NCBI GenBank assembly: GCA_002049455.2
Contig: KV918793.1
Coordinates: forward strand, 62,001-126,000
DNA from: Porphyra umbilicalis
Lineage: Eukaryota > Rhodophyta > Bangiophyceae > Bangiales > Bangiaceae
DNA: 64,000 nt
Direction: 5' to 3'
The position numbers were made by a program, and so were the translations under genes. The notes under the pieces are model-generated. The model saw only the letters and a program-made list of their open reading frames with translations. It ran no database searches and was not told the DNA's origin. Each line of letters opens with the position of its first letter. Position 1 is the first letter of the stretch. Shown here piece by piece: positions 1 to 11,342 of the stretch.

Positions 1-640
1 CATTGTTCTGAGGATGGTCTTGGTCGCTCCAATTGCAGCTCGAGTGGTGAGAACAACCACCTGCAAAGAGCTGGCGCCGCTGCCCCGTTTCACACCAGCG
101 GGGGCAGCTCGGTTCCGCAGGTATTGCTGATCCCCGAATCTTGTCCTGGTGGACAAAGACTGACTTGCGGACCGACTCTCTCCACCAATCAGATACGCCC
201 CTGGGACTGACTTGGTGCGCCTGATTGCTTACATGTGCCCATCCAGTCTGGAAATCGAAATCAGCTGCTCTTTTTTTCTGCACTTCTGGCAAGGAGACAG
301 TAGAAAATCTCAAGATGTCGCATGGGCAGCTTGCTCCGTGCTAAGAAAATCGGATCAAGGGGCAACAAACAGTGAGTTCTGCTTGATGCAAGGTCCTGGC
401 AGCGAATGCGGGCTTTCTATTGGCTTTGATGCCTTTTTACTGTCGTTTTCGGCCAATAGAATGCTGTTATTCACAGTCAGTCTCTGTCTCTGTCCCCCAG
501 GACAAAATTTGGGGACCAGCAATAGGACCTGCAGCTGTCGCCACAAAAGCGGCGGCGTGCACCCTGCACCGGGGTTCGTGTTCTTCTTGTCGTTGCCTGA
601 CACACAGGCCACACTGCGGACCGAGCACAATGTGGGAATC
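1..640. repeat. Imperfect inverted (fold-back) repeat
   Basis: The stretch at about 45-175 reappears in reverse complement at about 473-600. The clearest shared words are TGTCCTGGTGGACAAAGACT on the left and the complement of the CCCCCAGGACA region near 495 on the right. Similarity is patchy out towards both margins, so the left arm may begin before the window. About 300 bases separate the arms. No convincing gene is present; overlapping ORFs on both strands are mirror products of the repeat. It may be a fold-back element or the interior of the worn transposon whose right end lies at 837-998. Confidence 0.5.
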
Positions 641-836
641 GGCTCTCTCAATGCCACCAATGTCCCGGCCTCGGGACCCCAACGAGACGCAATTGCACAG
701 TCCGCACGGTATCTGGCCGGAGGTTTCTCCTGGTTAGCGGGAGATGGGCAGTTTAATGTAATCTAGCGCGCCCATTGGCCCATTACAGGCACGGCCTAGA
801 CAGGGACCTCGTCTTTGGTCTGCTGATGCCTGGAAG

Positions 837-998
837 GCGGCCAGAGCCTGGCACGGATTTTCGTCAACGGGATTTCCTCCCGTTCAGTCCGCTGTTCTCG
901 AACAGAATGGTGAACAGAATCGACTCCCGTCCAGCCTGCCCGCAAACAGGACTCCCTTGCAGACTCCCGTTTCATACGTTGTTTTTGTGACGGTGGCG
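837..998 (+). mobile_element. Degenerate right end of a transposon of the 1114-11494 family
   Basis: This stretch follows the same order of words as the right ends at 11343-11494, 12890-13044 and 37330-37474: 'CCTGGCAC', a TCCCGTTCAG palindrome, then several ACTCCCGT repeats. The terminal GTTCTGACGATG is worn to a GTGACGGTG-like sequence. The rest of this element to the left is not recognisable. About 115 bases of GC-rich DNA separate it from the left end of the next element. Confidence 0.55.
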
Positions 999-1113
999 GG
1001 AGAGGTCGTCGGCGGGCCCTCCCCGCCGTGGCAGACCCCGCCGTCGTGGCCGCCGCCGCTGCCGGCGGTGCCACCGTCGCCGCGGCAGACGACGGTGGCG
1101 GTGACCCGTGCCC

Positions 1114-1240
1114 CATCTTCAGAACAGTGGTCATCTTGAACGGGAGGAAATCCCGTTCAGGCTTTTGTTACGGCACTGCGCCTGAACAAGTAAACTCCCG
1201 TCACAAACATTGTTCAGGAGCATGGATCTGGTCTCGTGCC
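1114..1240 (+). repeat. Left terminal repeat and subterminal palindrome
   Basis: Terminal CATCTTCAGAACAGTGGTC is followed by TTGAACGGGA-GGAAA-TCCCGTTCA, a hairpin-forming palindrome. Next come TGAACAAGTAAACTCCCG and TTGTTCAGG. The order matches the left ends at 11495 and 35920, with a few substitutions. Confidence 0.7.
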
Positions 1241-1672
1241 TCTCTGCAGGGCAAAGCAGAATCGCGTGACTGCACCAAACATTACCGTTAATGAGCTCTA
1301 ATACGCGCAGTGGCGGGCGGCGGGCATTTGCGGCGGCGGGTGCATGGAGGTGACGTATGCGGACCGCTGGTGCTGCTCTTTTTTTCAGCTGCCCGGAACC
1401 GGCAGTATGCCTCAGCTGTATTGTTGTACACGGCGGACGTGGGACTGACAATAGCGCTTCCAGGCCAGAGCGCAGGTGGAAAGGGGAAAAACAAAACAGC
1501 TAACAAAGCAGTGTGCGGACCGCGCCCTGCAGCGCGCCGGCGAGCCGGTGCTGCACCCCACGCTGCTGAAAATGAATCACAATCACACGTTGCCCGCCTC
1601 TCCTCCGCAGGCGCATCAATACATACCCTCACGACGACGGGGCGCCAAGCGACAGGCACGCATGAACGGGTC

Positions 1673-4622
1673 TCACTCCTCCTCCTCGTCATCGACATTG
1701 TCGTCCTTCTCAGTGGCGCGCTGTGCCGTCCGCTGAGCCTCGCGTAGGCGTAGCATCTCAGAAGTGCGGGCAAGCGCACGACGGCGACGCTCCGCGTGCG
1801 CGCGCTGGAACTCCAGCCACTCTGCTGCCCGCGCCGCGAGGTACGCCGGGAATTGCATGTCCTCCTCATCCTCGCTCCCGGCCGCGAGCTCTGTCTCGCC
1901 TTCGTCGCCCTCGAGCGGCTCTTCACCATCGCCTGGATGTAGCTCCTCGTTGACACCAGCCATCCAGTCGTCCGTGGTGCCTTCGTCACCGCCGTGTCCG
2001 TCTCCACGCGCGGTATCGTCATCTCCGTCGTTTCCATCGTCGCCCGCGTCGGCGTTGGACCCATCTTCGTCGCCTTCTACACTCACCGGCACTCCGCCGA
2101 CAGGGGGCGGGGGCACGATGTCAGCCATGGCGCGACCGTGCCAGGCACCGTCGATGATGCGCAGACCATTGACGGCCCGGTCGCCTTGCACAGAAAGAAG
2201 GACACTCAACGTCCCCATCTCTCTCTTCCACTCGTTGCGGTGGCCGATGTTGAGGCCGGATGGCAGAACAGCGTTGCCCTCAGTGTCAACCGGGGCCGCG
2301 CGCATCTGCAGATGCTGGCGCACCTTGAGAGTCAAGAGCGCCATGTGCGCCAATCGGCAGACGACGTTTCGCGGCCCCCCCGCGGGACGGTCCGGGCTCG
2401 GAGAAGGTGCGCAAGCCCATGCGGTCGAACACGGCGTGCGCAGCGTGCATCAGGGCCGCGCGGCAGCCGGCGTCGACGATGAAGGTGTCGTTGGCGAGCA
2501 TGTCGGACGCCTCCGTGGCCGCGAACACGACCTCATACTTAGTGCGTGTGCCCCGCACACGTCGCAAAGTGCCCAAGCCCTCCTCGCTATGCATGCGGGA
2601 CGAGAAGGATCTCACTGCGGTAATTCCAACGCGCTGGTAGAAGTGTGACACGCCGCGGTGTAGGAAGCGGTATGCCGGCGTCTTGCGTTTGGCGGCCACA
2701 GTGCGCACTGCGGCGCTGAGCGCGTCCACCTGGGCGTTCTTCTTGACACAGACGGGGAGACGCCACTTGCTTTGCATCATGGACGCCGCCCGTTCGGCCC
2801 TTACTCCCATGATGACGGCAATCTTGTCTTGCAGGTACTCGTTGATGGTTGCCGACGACGGCCAAACATCCGACACGCATTGTGCATTAGCGAAGTTGTG
2901 CTCCAGCCACTGCACGAGCACGGGCCGCAGCTCGACAATCCACGAGGCGTCCTCCTCCTCCCGCCTCGGCTGCAAGTCGGGGGTCGGTGGAAGCCCGGCG
3001 CTCCCTTCCGACGGCGGCAACGTCCGCTCCGCCGCCACTTTGTCGCGCACCTCGAGCATAATGTCGCGATTGCTCGATACCAGGGCGACGACGTTCTCGA
3101 CCATTAGCGCCATAGAGTCCATCTTAATCATGGCCGAGCGCTGCTGCGTGCTCGTCAGAGCAAGCTCCCTCTTGAGGGCCGTGATCTCACGGCGCACGGA
3201 TACCAGTCCGAGGCTGGTTGTAGACAACAAATCGGCCAGGTTGGTGCCGTCGAGCGGCCCATCTGCACCGTCCGTAGCGGCTACGCCACGTGGCGTGGAC
3301 GGACTTTGGCGCCGACGACGCGTCGGCGACGGACTCGGCGTCCCACGAGGAGTAGGTGCACGCGGACGGCGAGCCACTCGGCTCGCTCGGGCGCCAGCCG
3401 GAGTGAGTGCCGCACCAGAGGGCGGGCGCCGCGGCAGAGAGCTCACCGGCGTGTCAAGCATGCCGTCGTCAGACAAGTCGCCGCTAGCGCCGCCGGGCGC
3501 GCGCGCCACGTCGTTTACCGCCAACCCGCCAGTGTAGCGGCCAGAAGAACGAGCGTGCGTGGCGCTGCTGCCCGCCGCCCCACCGGTGGAGACGCCCGCA
3601 GCACGGGCGTGAGCCGCGCTGCTGCCCGCCGCCCCACCGGTGCAGATGCCCGCAGCACGGGCGTGAGCCGCCCTGCTGCCCGCCGCCTGGGTGGTGCAGC
3701 CGCTCGCAGCACGGGCGTGTGCTGCGCTGCTGCCCGCTGCGCCGTCATCGGAGAAAGAAGGACGGAGGGGGGTCGTCACGTCATTCCCCGTAGCGCCGCC
3801 GACGTTGGCCCCGAGGAAGGGCGGAAAGGACTCTGGACGGCGACGAGAGGATGGTGGGGGCAGCTGGCAGCCATGCGCCATGCCGCCGTATTTTGGCTGG
3901 GAAAACCGATGATCGAATCCAGGCGCCGACGTCGGAGGGGGCACCGTCACCCCAGCGCCGCCACGCTGCGGCAGGCTACTCGCCCCCGGCGCGCCGTACA
4001 TGGCCAAACCGGCCCGCGAGTCTTGAGCAGGTGCGTCGACGCCGGCAACATACGCGCCGCCAGTAGCGGCAGACCCCCCACCAGACGGCAGTATCCCTTG
4101 GGGCGGTGCCCCACGCAAGAAGGCACGTCGACTCGGCAGAACGGGGGCGGCGCTAGAAGTGCTCACGGTCGGTACGTCCTGGCGGCCGCCTTGGTGCGGG
4201 GGCGCGGGTGCGTCATTCCCACAGCTGGTCGCCCCGACGTTGCTGCGCTGAACCTCGATCTCATCTTGGCCGCCGAGGTAGTTGTTGACGTTGCTGACAA
4301 ACGCCAGCTTGGTGCTGCAGTAGTAGGTCTGCCACATCATGATATGATCGAGGGAGGCGCAGGGGATGCGTGAAACCGACAGGTGCGCGTCGTTCCAGGT
4401 TAGTTTCCGCTCGTTGAGACGAAGGGCGCTCCTGATGTAGGCCGCGGCAAAAGACGGGCGCCTGGGCGTCGTCGTCCAGTGCGGGCAGCAGTTGGGGCCG
4501 CGGCCGTGTGGGGGCCCTCTGCGAGCTGGGACCTCTGTACCTCGCACCATATTTTCGGCCACACGACACACGGTAGCGGACCAGCTCGTGTCGCTGGCCG
4601 CCGACACGCACCCACCCCACAT
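1673..4622 (-). CDS. Transposon accessory protein, coiled coil, frameshifted
   Basis: I do not recognise a named family. From the in-frame ATG at 4622 the reading frame runs about 780 residues. It has a conserved-looking N-terminal block, a Ser/Ala/Gly-rich middle with four copies of an AAHARAAG-type repeat (plus-strand 3530-3740), a Leu-rich coiled coil (about residues 480-560) and a globular basic region. At a run of seven G on the minus strand (plus 2375-2381) the natural-looking sequence jumps to another frame (VCRLAHMALLTLKVRQHLQM). It then continues about 220 residues through a very acidic stretch and an Arg/Glu-rich helix to the stop at 1673. A one-base change in that run would fuse the two parts to about 980 residues. 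It is divergent from the transposase inside the same terminal repeats, so a DNA-binding or regulatory role (TNPA-like) is inferred from position only. Confidence 0.5.
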
Positions 4623-7088
4623 CGGAAGCCCCACCGCCAAGTCGTCAGAACACGTACCACCAAGGGTCCGCGTGGGTCGGGAAGATCATGCCTGAGCGCC
4701 TACTGGTCCATACAACGGCAACGCCTGCAAACATAAAAACTCAGGGGGGGGCTCCAGCAAGTGATTTCAGGCGTGCTCGGGGGGAAGGCACCGCGAGGAC
4801 CACGAAGTTGAACAGCCCGGGCGCCTCAAACACAAGACTGTCGGCAACGCAACACCGGGAACCACACAGGCCCCCGACTCTCGCAACGCGCAGTGGTCTG
4901 CCTGGACGGTGCGCACGCGACTGCCATAGTGGACAGACAAGTGCATGGATCGACGCCGCAGCACGCCAGCAGCACAAGAGGGGTTCGCCCCCCGAGTGCG
5001 TAAAAACCCCAACCCCATGCATCAATACCGTACCATCAGCGGCGATTGGCTACACGTGTGACAGGCAGGGCAACGGGGCAAAAAGATGGTGGGGCAGTGG
5101 CCATGGCGGTGAGCGCCGGCGTCCACAGTTCACCTGAGTGGGCACGGCGAACACCGCGAGCGGTTGCCACCGCGTCAGTGAAGAGGCGGCCGTCGCGATG
5201 TCACAAAGAGAGTGGCGTAAAGAGCGACAAGAGAGAGGCAGTAGCAGGGGGGGAACGGCGTGCACATCCGGCGGAGATTGGGTAGGAAGCTTCGGTGTCG
5301 GCGGAGGTGGAGGCCTGCTCCGCGGACGACGCCACCGCTGTCATTAAATATGCCGGCGACAGATTTGCATTTCGCCGCAATCGAGAATTACCATCCGGAG
5401 AAATTCTATGCGGGCTCGAACTGTTCACTCTCAAATATGCGCCCATGAAGGCTACAATACTTCACGGCCGGTGCTCGTTGGCAGATGCAATTGTGGCCCC
5501 CTGCACCACAGAGCCGGTAGTTCAAGGTGTTTTCAATGCATCCGCACAAGACGAGAGGATTCTCCACAAGGACGGCCAGCGGTGAAGTCTGTCCATACTT
5601 GCACCACTGCCTGGTGCCCCGCCGGGCCGTGACACGCAGGGTCTTGCAACCTCCGAGGACGAAAGCGCCTTTGGCAGCTCCTGCAGGGTCCGCCACAGCC
5701 AAGTGCCGGCTGGTGGGCCAGATGAACCGCCCCTCGGAGAAGTCCTCTGTGGCCTTCTCGCTGCGGCCATGCTGACGTGTTTCGCGGAGGTACGTGCCAG
5801 GCCCGGCCCTTGCGCTTCTCGACCGCCATTGTCTCGCGTTGCGCAACGGTGAATTGTCTGCCCCTGTCGGTGTTGTAGGCCCCCTCAGTTGCGCTCGTGG
5901 CGCGGTGGGGGCGAGAGCCCGCGGCGTACGCGGTAGTCTCGCGGCTGTCGGACCCCATTGTTGCCTCAGATGGGCCCGTTGCGCAATGGGATTCGGTCGG
6001 CACCTGATGGACTGCCGTCCCTCTGACAGTGCATGCGTGGCGGCCACAGGCATGGGCAGGGCCATGGCGTGCCTGGTGGTCTCGCGGCTGTGGGAGGGCA
6101 TTCTGATACCTTCATTGCGCGTCTCGGGGTTGTTGCGCAATGGGGAGTGGTCGACACTTATAGTGACGCGTGCCGTCCATCTGTCCTTTTGGCGCGGGCG
6201 GCGTGTCCACGGCGGGTTGGATGCGGGAGCGCGGTGGCGTCTGTGGCGTGCGACTCGCAATCGCGTGCGCCATTGCCTGACGTGTGGGCATCGCGCATCG
6301 GGGTCTGCTCAGCACGTACCAGGCAGCCGGTCTCTTTTGTTACGAGTCCGTGAGACCCGGTGTCATTGTGCGTTTACGCCGCCTTGAGACCTCTTGCGAC
6401 CTGCGTTATGATGCTGTTGTTGCCAGGACCTGTTCCCTTAGCCGACAGTACGTACTGACGCGCAGCGAGGTGGTTCAAAACACGAGTGTTCTTGTTCTTG
6501 CACGATGCCACTTGTGGAGGCAGGCTAGTGGAGGGGTTCATGACTGCTCTCTGCCGACAAGGCCTGACGCGAGTACATGGCGGTGGACTGGGCGGCGTTG
6601 CGTGACCACTGGTGGGAGCGACGAGGTACGACTGACTCCGGCTCGAGGGGGAGCAGAAGGAGAGACCGGCAATGATGCAGTGCTCAGTGACCGCGACTGA
6701 CTGCGGAGAGCCCACAACGGCCTACCCTTTATCGTTGCGCGACGCTCTCTGTCGTTGCAGATGCGTGCTGCAAATCGGTATGTGGATACCTGTGGTGAGG
6801 GTTGGCGCGTCGATTCCCCTGTAATTTGCGTGCAAGTGTGATGGCAGTGGACGGTCGCCGTGGTGTAGCAAGGGCGTTGGGTGGCGCCTGAGATCCCTAC
6901 GTGCTTGGCTCACCCACGAGCGACGCACTGACGGCAATATAAGGCTACGAAGCATGCGTCTTGCGCTGCCCGGTTCGCTCGCTACCCTTCCCATCCGCAC
7001 ACCGCTTCTTCTTTGTGGATGCCTCCCACGTTTGCCTGCTTGTGCTTCCGCCGACACCCTTGTTCCCTGCACCTCCTTCCCCGTCGTC
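4623..7088. promoter_or_regulatory. Divergent intergenic region with repeated GTTGCGCAAC palindromes
   Basis: About 2.4 kb separate the two oppositely directed transposon genes. No ORF here looks real. The 10-bp palindrome GTTGCGCAAC, or its variant GTTGCGCAAT, occurs at 5838, 5978 and 6132, and a weaker GTTGCGCGAC near 6733. The first three sit in imperfect tandem units of about 140-155 bp that also share TCTCGCGGCTGT (near 5937 and 6081). Spaced palindromes between divergent genes of a mobile element suggest protein-binding sites or a bidirectional promoter; this is inference. Confidence 0.45.
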
Positions 7089-7604
7089 ATGTCGCAGCCC
7101 GAGTTCATTGCTTCCCGCGGTCACCCGTGCTTCCGCTGCCGTCTGACGTTCGAGACCTTCCTTGGGCGCGCTCGCCACATGCAGGCGACGCATCCCAACA
7201 AGAGCCGGTTAGCGGGAGCGACCACGTCTAGCGCAGCGTCCGTCATGCACCAGCCTCTTGCAGGTTTGTATGCCACACAAGGCCCGCAGCCGCTGAATCT
7301 CGACGCCTCTATGGGCGAGTCGCTCCCAGAAGCGACGCCCCCACTTGGCAGCGCTGCGCTCAACGTCGGCACCAGCAGCACGGCGGTCCCGGCCAGACGG
7401 CCGGAGGGGGTCGACGAGCTGCAGGGGGCCGATTTTCCGGGGCTTGTGTCCGACTCGGACGACGACGCCCCGGACCTCATGAGCGACAGCGAGTCGGATG
7501 GCGAGGACAGCACTTCTGGCTTCGATAATGACAACGACGGCGACGCCTCGTTGCAGGCGCGCGGCCGCGCCCAACTGCGGGCCGCTGTGCACGCCGCCCG
7601 CTAA
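7089..7604 (+). CDS. C2H2 zinc-finger N-terminal part of the transposase gene
   Basis: The ATG at 7089 opens MSQPEFIASRGHPCFRC. One classical finger follows with ligands C14, C17, H30 and H35 (C-x2-C-x12-H-x4-H). Then come a low-complexity linker and an acidic Asp/Ser-rich tail. The frame stops at TAA 7602-7604, but the same frame continues without shift into the sequence preceding the transposase core. This part may therefore be a separate small DNA-binding protein, or the N-terminal domain of one larger transposase interrupted by a stop. An upstream in-frame ATG at 6954 is less likely because the added residues resemble untranslated low-complexity sequence. Zinc fingers at the N-terminus are common in such transposases. 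Confidence 0.55.
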   Translation: MSQPEFIASRGHPCFRCRLTFETFLGRARHMQATHPNKSRLAGATTSSAASVMHQPLAGLYATQGPQPLNLDASMGESLPEATPPLGSAALNVGTSSTAVPARRPEGVDELQGADFPGLVSDSDDDAPDLMSDSESDGEDSTSGFDNDNDGDASLQARGRAQLRAAVHAAR

Positions 7605-7631
7605 ATCCGTGCGACGCGTCGTTCTGACGAG

Positions 7632-10523
7632 ATGGAGCGGGGCCCCGTCGGTCGCTCGGCTCAACGTCGCGCGGTATTCTGGACCAACATTACAGCGCGC
7701 ATCCGTGCGTACTACGAGTCGATGCCGGAGGCGTCACAATCGGTCCTGACGGCGGCTCGCGATGAGCAGGCGCGAGTGTTGGCACGCCTTTGGTGGATGT
7801 AAGTGCCCATTTCTATCGGGAACACTGTGTACACGTATTACTACCGCGGCGTGCTGACGGCAGGCCTGGACGCGCTTGCGTGCGCGGAGGCTGTGGACTT
7901 TGGCGAAGACGGGACATTCGGCGGCGGCAGCTCCGCTGCGAATGGTGCCGCCGTGGCCACCACGAGCGGCCAGCAGGAGAGCGAGCTGCCAGAGATCGGC
8001 GACGACGACGAGTCGCGCGAACGGCGTGGCACGCTCGACAGTGACTTGTACCAGCAAGAGCGGCGGAACTTGCGAGCAATTCAGGGCCGGACGGCGCTCG
8101 TCATGGGCGTGCAGCTGCACGCAGACGAGGCGCTCGTGTCGTGGTCGGGCGCGCATAACATTTTCCCTGTGCGCTCCCGGTTTGTCAACGTCGTCGGACG
8201 GGGGGGCAGTTGGACAGCAGTCGGCTACATCAAGCACGTGCCACGTGCGGTTGGCCAAACCCCGGCCCGTCGCCTGGAGGTGAGCGACACGCGCAATGAT
8301 TTGCTGCAACGTTCCCTGGCCGTGTCACTGCGGACCCTCACGCGTGCAAGCGAGACGGGCATCACCGCCCCCGTGAGCGGTCGTGGTGACGCTTTCCTCG
8401 TGCCTCGCATCGTCGGGCTCGTCGTGGACCAGCCGGAGGAGCGGGCCATCTTGGCGCTGATGGGCAACCGGTGCCGCTTCTTCTGCTCCCCGTGCATGGC
8501 CGACAAAGACGATGTGCCGAGCACATCTGCCATCCGCGTCTTGGACCGCGACGTCGTGCAGACGCTGGACGCGCAGCTGGAGGCGGCAATTGTGCGTCGC
8601 GACGACCCGCGGCCGGCTCGCCGCCGGGCGCTGGGACAGGAGCACAGCGCGCTCCCGTTTGCTCCTGCTCTCGGGGCTGTAAATGGACTGAGTACCGGAT
8701 CACGCTCCTTGTACAGGATGGTCTCTTTTGACTTGCTACACGTGTGGAAGCTGGGCGTCTTGCGGCTGCTGGCCCAGCGGCTGCCGGCGTTTCTGACAGC
8801 CGTTTGTCCCGGCGGGCGCGCTCGTCTGGGTACGACAACAGACACGCTCGACGTGCTCAACTTGCGCGCATTCGAGCTCGACAGGAACTGCAACGTTTGC
8901 CCGTCGGCGCCTGGGTATTTTTGCGTGAAAAAGGTGGCGTGGGTGGCCTGCGCGCTGTGCTTGATCGTCATTTTCAGCCTGTTGGTAACGATGTGGGGCG
9001 GGTGGTAGACGAGACAGTCCCAGTCTGACCTTGTCCGCCGTTGCACGCAAGCCACCCTGTCCGTCAATTCTGTCTCTCATGTGAATGAATGGTACACTAT
9101 CCCCAAAACCATTTTCTTCGTACCAATGACGGACAAGCAAGCCACCATGACAGGGCGCAGCTGGCGCCACTTCTGCGTATTTTGGCCGTTTATGGTGGCG
9201 GGCCTTATCGGACCACCGGACTACGCGGATCCCGCTCCCACGTCGTCTTTCAACAGCAGGAGCGCGGGGTCGACCCACCCCTCCGTCCTTGCGGGTTCTG
9301 GCACGCACCCAGACGACACGCTCAACGACGACGGGTGGGTGTGTGTCGCTGACGACGACCTCGCTGTCGAGCACGAGCCGTTGGGTGAAATGCCCAACCC
9401 AGACGTTGTGACATCCTCGCGGTATCTCGCCGTGTTTGAGAACAAGCCGGTGCACGACGCCATCCAGGAGATGTTTTGCAAGGCCGCCGAGCTCGGTGGA
9501 CTCTTTTTTGGGGACAACGTCGCAGACAGCACCACGGTGACCGAGCGGGATGTGCGGGCAATTGAAGCAGACGCAGAGACGCTGGGCGTTGACTTCCTGC
9601 AGACACTCTACGGACGCACGAACACAACCAAGGTGCACCGGCTCATCTACCACCTCGCTGACGAGCTGCGGGCCCGAGGCAACCTGTGGGAAGGCGACAC
9701 GTCCCTGAACGAGACGTTGCACGGCGCGTGCAAGCGCATGTATAAGCGCACAAATAAGCGCGGACCCGGCGGGTCGCTGCAAATGATGCGTTGCGAGCAG
9801 ACCCAAGTGGAAGTACTCAGGGAGATTGGAGACGTGGATGGCGTTGAAGCGGCGGCGCCGGAGGGCACCGACGTCACTCTCGCGGCGCCGACGCGCACGG
9901 CGGATCTTTTAGTTTCGGGCCGCGGCAAACGCGTCGTCGTGGGCGACCTGCTTGCGACCCCCGAGCTGGAGAAGTTTGCCGAGCTCTTCGTCACCGACGA
10001 CGTCCGCTGGGTGACCGTCTGCAAGAAGGCACGCATTGTTGCCCAGTTCGAATGGGGCGCTGTCGGGCACATCCAGTTCGTGCAGGCGACGCCTAGCTTC
10101 ATGGGCAAGGCCTGGTACTCTTTCGTCAAGTACAAGTCCTCTACGGGAGAGGTGCGGTGGGGCCGGGCGCGCCTGGTGGTGAGGTCTTTTGAGCGGCGGG
10201 CATCGAGTTCCGTGGTCGTGCAGCGCCTCCACCGCGTTGACGCCAGCTCGGGGTGCGTGCTGACGGCGTACGGGTGCGTGCGCTTGGCGTGGGACTTCGA
10301 GTCGGTCGGGGACAGCTTCCCCGCGTTGGACATTGTCGACACGACGCGCATATTGCGTTTGGAGGACGTCCAGGTTGACTGGCGTGACTTTTCGGACCGC
10401 CATGGGCTGCGAGCCACGCCGTACACGGTGACCTCCACGCCCATCGAGCAACGGGCGGCACGCTTCTTCACCAACCCATTTTATCCTTGGACGAGCCGGG
10501 ACCTGATGCCCGCTCTTAGATGA
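7632..10523 (+). CDS. CACTA/Plavaka-like transposase, interrupted by in-frame stops
   Basis: The frame beginning at ATG 7632 reads FWTNITARIRAYYESMPE, meets TAA at 7800-7802, and continues as the transposase core. Family-like blocks include MGVQLHADEALVSWSGAHN followed by FPVRSRFVNV and VGYIKHVP (8100-8240), FFCSPCMADK (8478-8510), the SWRHFCVFWPFMVAGLIGP block (9155-9215), the VHRLIYHLADELRARGN-to-CKRMYKRTNKR block (9630-9770), and the C-terminal RFFTNPFYPWTSRD (10460-10505). This order resembles Plavaka/TNP2-type transposases of the CACTA supergroup, by recognition and not by search. A third stop, TAG 9006-9008, lies in a weak stretch that may be an intron; a GTGGCG donor near 8934 is possible, but the acceptor is unclear. 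The gene ends with TGA at 10521-10523. Three stops in one continuous frame suggest recent inactivation, recoding or splicing. Confidence 0.6.
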
Positions 10524-11342
10524 GGTGCAACTGGGAGGGAGGGAGGGCTGCATCGACTTTATCTCTTTTTGTGGGGGAAGGTCCTTCGGGTGGTTCGCGC
10601 GGCCTGCTTGAGGTGCTCCTGCTTGAGGTGCACCTGTGTTTTTGACCTAGCGTGTACAAGTGCATGTAGTATTGTTCTAGCCTTTATTCCTATCTGTCAA
10701 GGGCGCTTCGGCGGACTACTGTGCGCCCGCCGCCAAGGCACCGCCTCAAACAGCAGCGGCGGAGGTAGTGATGGAAGGCGCGCCGGCATTGGCTGCCGGT
10801 GCGGAGACCACCGCAACCGCCACGGCTGCGGCTTGGGTTGGCCAATGGTGGACCGCCGGGCGGGGGGCCGGCGGCTCATAGTGCTCACGGCGGAGGCGCA
10901 CTGGAGTACTGCTGTCGGTGCCAAGGCCCCGTCTGAAACGGCGGCGCCTGCGGTAAGCGTCGCCGCCGCACCTGCTCTGGCAGCCACTGCCGCGTCCGCC
11001 GAGACCGTGACAGCCGCGTGAGCCGCGTCTGCTGCCGCCGCCGCCATCGATGGCGATGGCTATGGCCGTACGTGCAGCCTCCCCGCTGATGATAGCCTCG
11101 ACATCTTTGGCATTGCCACCGAGAAGCGCATCACAGCGTCGACCTCGAAGCGGCATGGCGGCGGGGCAACCGGGGCACACATGCAACAAAGGCATGCGGC
11201 GCCGAAAAAACTGCTCCGAGCGAAGAAGGACCGTGCACGCGGCTCATCTTCTCATATTAGTCGAGATCTAGGACCTAAGCACTCTCATTGGATGAAGTTA
11301 ACGTCACCACTTACATGATCCCGAGGGTGGTCACGTGAGCAC
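10524..11342. other. 3' flank of the transposase inside the element
   Basis: The part after the transposase stop is AT-richer up to about 10700, then Ala-codon-rich low complexity. A minus-strand ORF at 10746-11195 starts MPLLHVCPGCPAAMPLRG and quickly becomes Gly/Arg-rich. It could be a small gene, but nothing beyond the Cys pair supports it. Confidence 0.3.

Noticed and set aside
5406-6260. 284-codon minus ORF in the divergent transposon intergenic region
   Set aside because: Arg/Pro-rich with repeats from the tandem units beneath it; no domain, and it overlaps opposite-strand ORFs of the same quality.
7602-9008. A reassigned genetic code (TAA/TAG as Gln)
   Set aside because: Host genes end at natural domain boundaries with TAA, TAG or TGA (17273, 33754, 20874), and the decayed gene near 43 kb also contains TGA.
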